Shown here: positions 61,444 through 64,000 of the stretch, piece by piece
Layout: the number at the start of each line of letters is the position of its first letter
Numbering within the stretch: position 1 is the first letter of the stretch
DNA from: Parapusillimonas granuli
GTDB taxonomy: Bacteria > Pseudomonadota > Gammaproteobacteria > Burkholderiales > Burkholderiaceae_B
Reading direction: 5' to 3'
Length of the DNA stretch: 64,000 bases
Assembly: GCF_013416525.1 (NCBI RefSeq)
Contig: NZ_JACCEM010000003.1
Location: 430,706 to 494,705, forward strand
Made by a program: the position numbers and the translations under genes
The notes under the pieces: model-generated
Database searches by the model: none
Seen by the model: the letters and a program-made list of their open reading frames with translations, nothing else
What the model was told of the DNA's origin: nothing

Positions 61444-61931
61444 AGAGTGCCGCGATCCTTGACGCGATGAAGGCAGCGTACGATCTCCGTGGGCTTGATG
61501 CTATCTATCGCCATATTGCCGACCCACGGGAAAACGTGGATTTCAAGATGACGAGTGACTTTGCTCTTGTATCCGGGCGACCATTCACGGTCTTTATTCG
61601 CGGTTTTCAGCCAAGCGCGGGATATCAACTCGAAAGTATTGAGCTTGGCGAGCAGGGCTTGCTCTTGTTGTTTCCGGCGGGCCGCTTGAAGATCGACGCC
61701 TTGGACTCGTAGAGCATTTGCCTCCCTGGCTTTTTCGCGTGCCATAGCCAGCGTGACAATAGGGTAGGCACCCAAGCCGACTTTAAGCTGCTTCTCTTCG
61801 GACTCGTAGCGATAGAGCCAGCTCTTGCTGGTCGCACGGACGCGCAAGTAGAGGCCATCTCCGTCGGCAAGCAGGTACTCTTTGGCGCTGGGCGAGGCGG
61901 AGCGGATCTTCAGATCAGTCAGGAACCCCAT
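61443..61931 (-). pseudogene. tyrosine integrase, N-terminal part only
   Basis: About 163 codons of an island/prophage-type integrase. The arm-binding domain (MGFLTDLKIRSASPSAKEYL, LRVRATSKSWLYRYE, LGAYPIVTLAMAREKARE) and the beginning of the SAM-like core-binding domain (ISRAWLKTANKDREWSPGY to CLHRVKDRGTL) are present. The catalytic domain with Arg/His/Arg/Tyr is missing, so it cannot recombine. Cut at the 16-base repeat. Confidence 0.85.
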
Positions 61932-61972
61932 TGGAGTCCCCCTATGAAAAAACTGGGCTAAAACCAGTCTAG

Positions 61973-61988
61973 CAGGCTGCTGAAATAC
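61973..61988 (+). repeat. 16-base direct repeat, copy 2 (IS5-type left end)
   Basis: Same CAGGCTGCTGAAATAC as copy 1, 545 bases away in the same orientation. It lies 36 bases before the IS5-type transposase start at 62024, consistent with the left terminal repeat of that element. Confidence 0.7.
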
Positions 61989-62023
61989 TGAGCGTAGCTG
62001 TTGTCTTCGCGCGATAATGAGGG

Positions 62024-62620
62024 ATGCGCGGATCCGACACTTTTACCGAGAGCCTATTCAGCATCAAGAAGCTGGACGATTTTGTTCCTGCCACCCACCC
62101 GTTGCGGGCGATCCGCGCGATGGTCAATGATGCGTTAAGCCAGCTCGAAGACCTGTTTGCAGGCATGTATGAAGACGCCTCAAAGGGGGGGCGGCCCGGC
62201 ATTGCGCCGCAGAAGCTGCTACGGGCGATGCTGCTGCAGGTGCTGTACTCGGTCCGTTCGGAGCGGTTGCTGATGGAGCAGGTGCTTGTTCATCATTCGG
62301 ACCGCGGCGCCCAATACGTTTCCATCCGCTATTCCGAGCGGCTGAACGAAGCAGGGATCAACCCGTCAGTGGGCAGCACCGGCAGCGCTTACGACAATGC
62401 CTTGGCCGAAACCCTCAACGGCCTGTACAAAACGGAGGTGATTCACCGACGAGCCCCCTGGAAGACCAAGGCTGCCGTAGAGCTGGCCACCCTAGAATGG
62501 GTCTCATGGTTCAATCACCAACGCCTGCTCGGATCTATTGGCGACATACCGCCGGCAGAAGCTGAAGAGCGATACTATCGACAATTTGCAGCACCCGCTG
62601 CGGAACCTGTTTCACTTTAA
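62024..62620 (+). mobile_element. chimeric transposase: IS5-type N-terminus fused in frame to IS3-type OrfB C-terminus
   Basis: A 198-codon open frame. Residues 1-86 (SDTFTESLFSIKKLDDFVP, RPGIAPQKLLRAMLLQVLYS, RSERLLMEQ) are the N-terminus of an IS5/IS1182-like transposase. From about 88 it reads VHHSDRGAQYVSIRYSERL, YDNALAETLNGLYKTEVI and EWVSWFNHQRLLGSIG, the C-terminal half of an IS3-family integrase-type transposase, to its natural stop. The join is at about 62276-62288. Neither half has a complete catalytic triad, so no activity is expected. Confidence 0.88.
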
Positions 62621-62653
62621 CCAAACAGCCTCCGCAATTCCTGGGGTGATTCA
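62621..62653. repeat. IS3-family right terminal inverted repeat
   Basis: Right after the OrfB stop the complementary strand reads TGAATCACCCCAGGAATTGC followed by GGAGGCTGTTTGG, the pattern of IS3-family (IS51-like) ends, which start TGAACCGCCCC. The element's right boundary is therefore near 62653. No matching left end is present in the window. Confidence 0.65.
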
Positions 62654-62680
62654 ATATTCCTCCAAGGAGGGGCTAGCAGT

Positions 62681-63622
62681 ATGCAAGAAAGCGTGAAAGC
62701 AGAGCGCAGCCGTGCGCTTAATCGGGATGAGCATGAGAGGTTCTCAATTCGCGAACGGGAACTAGACGAATTTCGAGGACTGCTGGAGATACAGCAGCGA
62801 GAATTCGACGCCTATCGCAAGCGTGCCCAGGAAGAACAACTCGCCCGAGAGGCGGCGCTCCAAAAGGAACAGCAAGAGCGAGAAAAAATGTTCATGCAAC
62901 GTGAGAAACAACTCATGGCGCGACACCGTGACGTAGAAGAACGCTTAATGAAGCGTCAGGCGGAGGTTGAACATCTTCGCAATCGGTTGCAATCAGAGAT
63001 TGTTGAGCGGGAAGAACAATTACATCAGGCACACCTTGAGCTTGCGCTTGAGAAGGAACGGTATAACGAAGAAAGCAGAAAGAAGATCGAGCGCACATCA
63101 AAGGATTACGTTGCCGATGCGCTTGAGACACTGGATCAAAAAGAAGCTCAGTTTCACAAAATGTCGAAAATTTGGAGTGGCATTGGGGCAGGATCGCTGG
63201 TAGCTGCAATAGCCTTTTTTGCATACGTGACATTGTCCACGGCAATTTCAGTCCCCGACCCGGTCACTTGGGAGTTCCTGGCGTTCGCAGTCTTCAAAGG
63301 TTTAGTAGCAATTGCCCTACTTGCAGGTCTTGCTAAATACTCTTTCGTTCTTGGCAATTCATACATGCAAGAAGCATTGAAGAATGGCGACCGGCGGCAT
63401 GCCATCAACTTTGGTAAGTTCTACTTGGAATCGTACGGAGCTGCTGCTGAATGGTCTCAAGTCAAGGAAGCATTCGAGCACTGGAACATTACAGGTACAA
63501 ATGCATTTAAGCGGTCAGATGACTCTATGCCAGATATCGGCGCGCTTGAAAAAGCCATCGGACTTGTGGAGCGTGCTGGTAAAGCATTGCCAAAACTGAA
63601 CGGTGATGGTAATGGAGCATAA
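62681..63622 (+). CDS. coiled-coil, two-helix membrane protein of unknown function
   Basis: 313 residues, intact, with GGAGGGG upstream of the ATG. Residues about 1-160 are a continuous charged coiled coil rich in Glu, Arg, Gln and Lys. Two hydrophobic helices follow (about 165-188 and 197-223), then a soluble tail with EALKNGDRRHAINFGKFYLESYG and FEHWNITG. No signal peptide. Base composition is clearly more A+T-rich than the neighbouring chromosome, so the gene is probably acquired. It sits between an IS3 end (62653) and an IS66 end (63783). I do not recognise the family. Membrane-anchored coiled coils in islands can be phage-defence or stress effectors, but nothing proves that here. Confidence 0.85.
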   Translation: MQESVKAERSRALNRDEHERFSIRERELDEFRGLLEIQQREFDAYRKRAQEEQLAREAALQKEQQEREKMFMQREKQLMARHRDVEERLMKRQAEVEHLRNRLQSEIVEREEQLHQAHLELALEKERYNEESRKKIERTSKDYVADALETLDQKEAQFHKMSKIWSGIGAGSLVAAIAFFAYVTLSTAISVPDPVTWEFLAFAVFKGLVAIALLAGLAKYSFVLGNSYMQEALKNGDRRHAINFGKFYLESYGAAAEWSQVKEAFEHWNITGTNAFKRSDDSMPDIGALEKAIGLVERAGKALPKLNGDGNGA

Positions 63623-63782
63623 GCGATCAATGCAGCGGATGTCTTACTACCAAACGTTATAGTTATGGCAGCATAGTCGTGTCATGCGTTCCAGGAGATC
63701 TGATTGAAAAGGTACTTCCCGGACGGCAGCAACGCAGCTGAGTTTTCCACTCCTAAATGCCCGCGTTTGAAAAGAGACAACC
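63623..63782. other. A+T-rich spacer up to the IS66 end
   Basis: 160 bases after the coiled-coil gene with no supportable gene. A short plus-strand stretch reading LIEKVLPGR is faintly like the start of IS5 transposases but hits a stop at once. Confidence 0.4.
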
Positions 63783-64000
63783 GTAAGCGTCCGCGCATCA
63801 CACATTGACTCGGCCGCGTAAGCGGCCGATATCTTTTAGGCGGTGGTGAGCGGAGCCCAGTTATGCGGCAAGAGCGCTTCGATCCTGTTATTCGGATGCG
63901 TCGGCAGGCGTGTGAGCACATCCTTCAGATAGGCATACGGATCATGCCCATTCATCTTGGCTGATTGGATGAGACTCATGGCGGCAGCCGCCCGCCGGCC
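63783..64000. mobile_element. IS66-family element, one end (continues past the window)
   Basis: Begins GTAAGCGTCCGCGC at 63783, the GTAAGCG start typical of IS66 terminal repeats. It contains a 7-bp hairpin CGGCCGC-GTAA-GCGGCCG (63811-63828) and the 3' end of tnpC. The target duplication cannot be checked because the other end is outside the window. Confidence 0.75.
63836..64000 (-). CDS. tnpC: IS66-family transposase TnpC, C-terminal end (partial)
   Basis: The last 54 codons: AAAMSLIQSAKMNGHDPYAY, LKDVLTRLPTHPNNRIEALL and PHNWAP to the stop at 63836. This is the conserved tail of IS66 TnpC (MSLIQSAKLNGHDPYAYLKDVLERLPT). Upstream codons lie beyond base 64000. Unlike the fragment at 61266 it shows no damage in the visible part, so it may belong to an intact copy. 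Confidence 0.88.
   Translation of the reverse strand, partial: GRRAAAAMSLIQSAKMNGHDPYAYLKDVLTRLPTHPNNRIEALLPHNWAPLTTA

Noticed and set aside
62659..62672. CCTCC/GGAGG possible ribosome-site-masking hairpin before the coiled-coil gene
   Set aside because: The loop would be only two bases, or the stem only four pairs, so a stable structure is unlikely.
63690..63740. Faint IS5-transposase-like stretch (LIEKVLPGR)
   Set aside because: Fewer than ten residues before a stop; too short to support.
63682..63921. Minus-strand open frame spanning the IS66 border
   Set aside because: It runs out of frame with the IS66 TnpC tail and crosses the element end; it is a shadow.
1..64000. tRNA, rRNA, CRISPR arrays and riboswitches
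   Set aside because: No cloverleaf-like sequence, regularly spaced repeats or recognisable riboswitch core was seen on reading; a dedicated covariance-model scan was not possible.

Overview
The window is a chromosomal segment of about 64 kb with high G+C. It most resembles a betaproteobacterium of the Alcaligenaceae (Bordetella / Achromobacter / Pusillimonas type). That placement is an inference from gene content: four Bug-type (tripartite tricarboxylate) periplasmic receptors, many LysR and GntR regulators, class I polyhydroxyalkanoate genes, and short catabolic operons of CoA-transferases, hydratases and amidohydrolases. I saw no rRNA, tRNA or CRISPR array.

Layout. (1) 1-3571: leftward operon of a deacetylase-fold cyclic amidohydrolase, an alpha/beta hydrolase and an amidase (cut by the window edge), with a divergent LysR regulator; the set suits cyclic imide or amide breakdown. 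(2) 3.7-9.1 kb: PRC-barrel protein, then a PLP-dependent decarboxylase with a taurine/nitrate-type ABC importer and a convergent GntR regulator. (3) 9.3-14.7 kb: phosphoribosyltransferase and DUF488 protein, then a tightly overlapping leftward operon ending in a ring-cleaving intradiol dioxygenase, with a divergent LysR gene. (4) 15.8-17.4 kb: acetyltransferase, DUF924 and cupin genes. (5) 30.2-17.4 kb (leftward): an operon of about 12.8 kb joining PHA synthase, an ABC efflux system with its own outer-membrane channel, acetoacetyl-CoA reductase, phosphotransacetylase, acetate kinase and a ferric-reductase-like flavoprotein. A good FNR/ANR box and a TetR-type operator lie in front of it, beside a divergent TetR gene, which points to a low-oxygen carbon and redox overflow unit. 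(6) 31-43.3 kb: MarR/membrane pair, then two divergent arms. The left arm encodes a three-subunit opine/D-amino-acid-oxidase-like dehydrogenase, a DapA-family lyase, a hydantoinase and an M20 amidohydrolase. The right arm encodes a polar amino-acid ABC importer, a DMT transporter and a GntR regulator. Tandem palindromes lie between the arms. (7) 43.4-51.3 kb: two Bug-receptor loci, one with CoA-transferase, enoyl-CoA hydratase and nitroreductase, the other with an alpha/beta hydrolase, plus LysR genes. (8) 51.3-52.75 kb: a decayed junction holding the 3' ends of an RCC1-repeat gene and a quinone-reductase gene. (9) 52.8-60.9 kb: an acyl-CoA carboxylase module (biotin carboxylase, carboxyltransferase, CoA-transferase, TauE-type permease, double-hotdog hydratase, Bug receptor), with the 73-residue biotin carrier and a GntR regulator on the opposite strand. 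(10) 60.9-64 kb: a mobile-element graveyard of IS630, IS66, tyrosine-integrase, IS5-type and IS3-type pieces surrounding one intact A+T-richer gene for a long coiled-coil, two-helix membrane protein of unknown function.

Most loci follow one plan: importer or receptor, CoA activation or hydrolysis, and a divergent regulator with a visible inverted repeat. The most unusual items are the FNR-box PHA/efflux/fermentation operon, the split carboxylase module, the hydantoinase/opine-dehydrogenase locus with tandem operators, a Bug receptor lacking part of its first lobe, and the orphan coiled-coil protein in the island.
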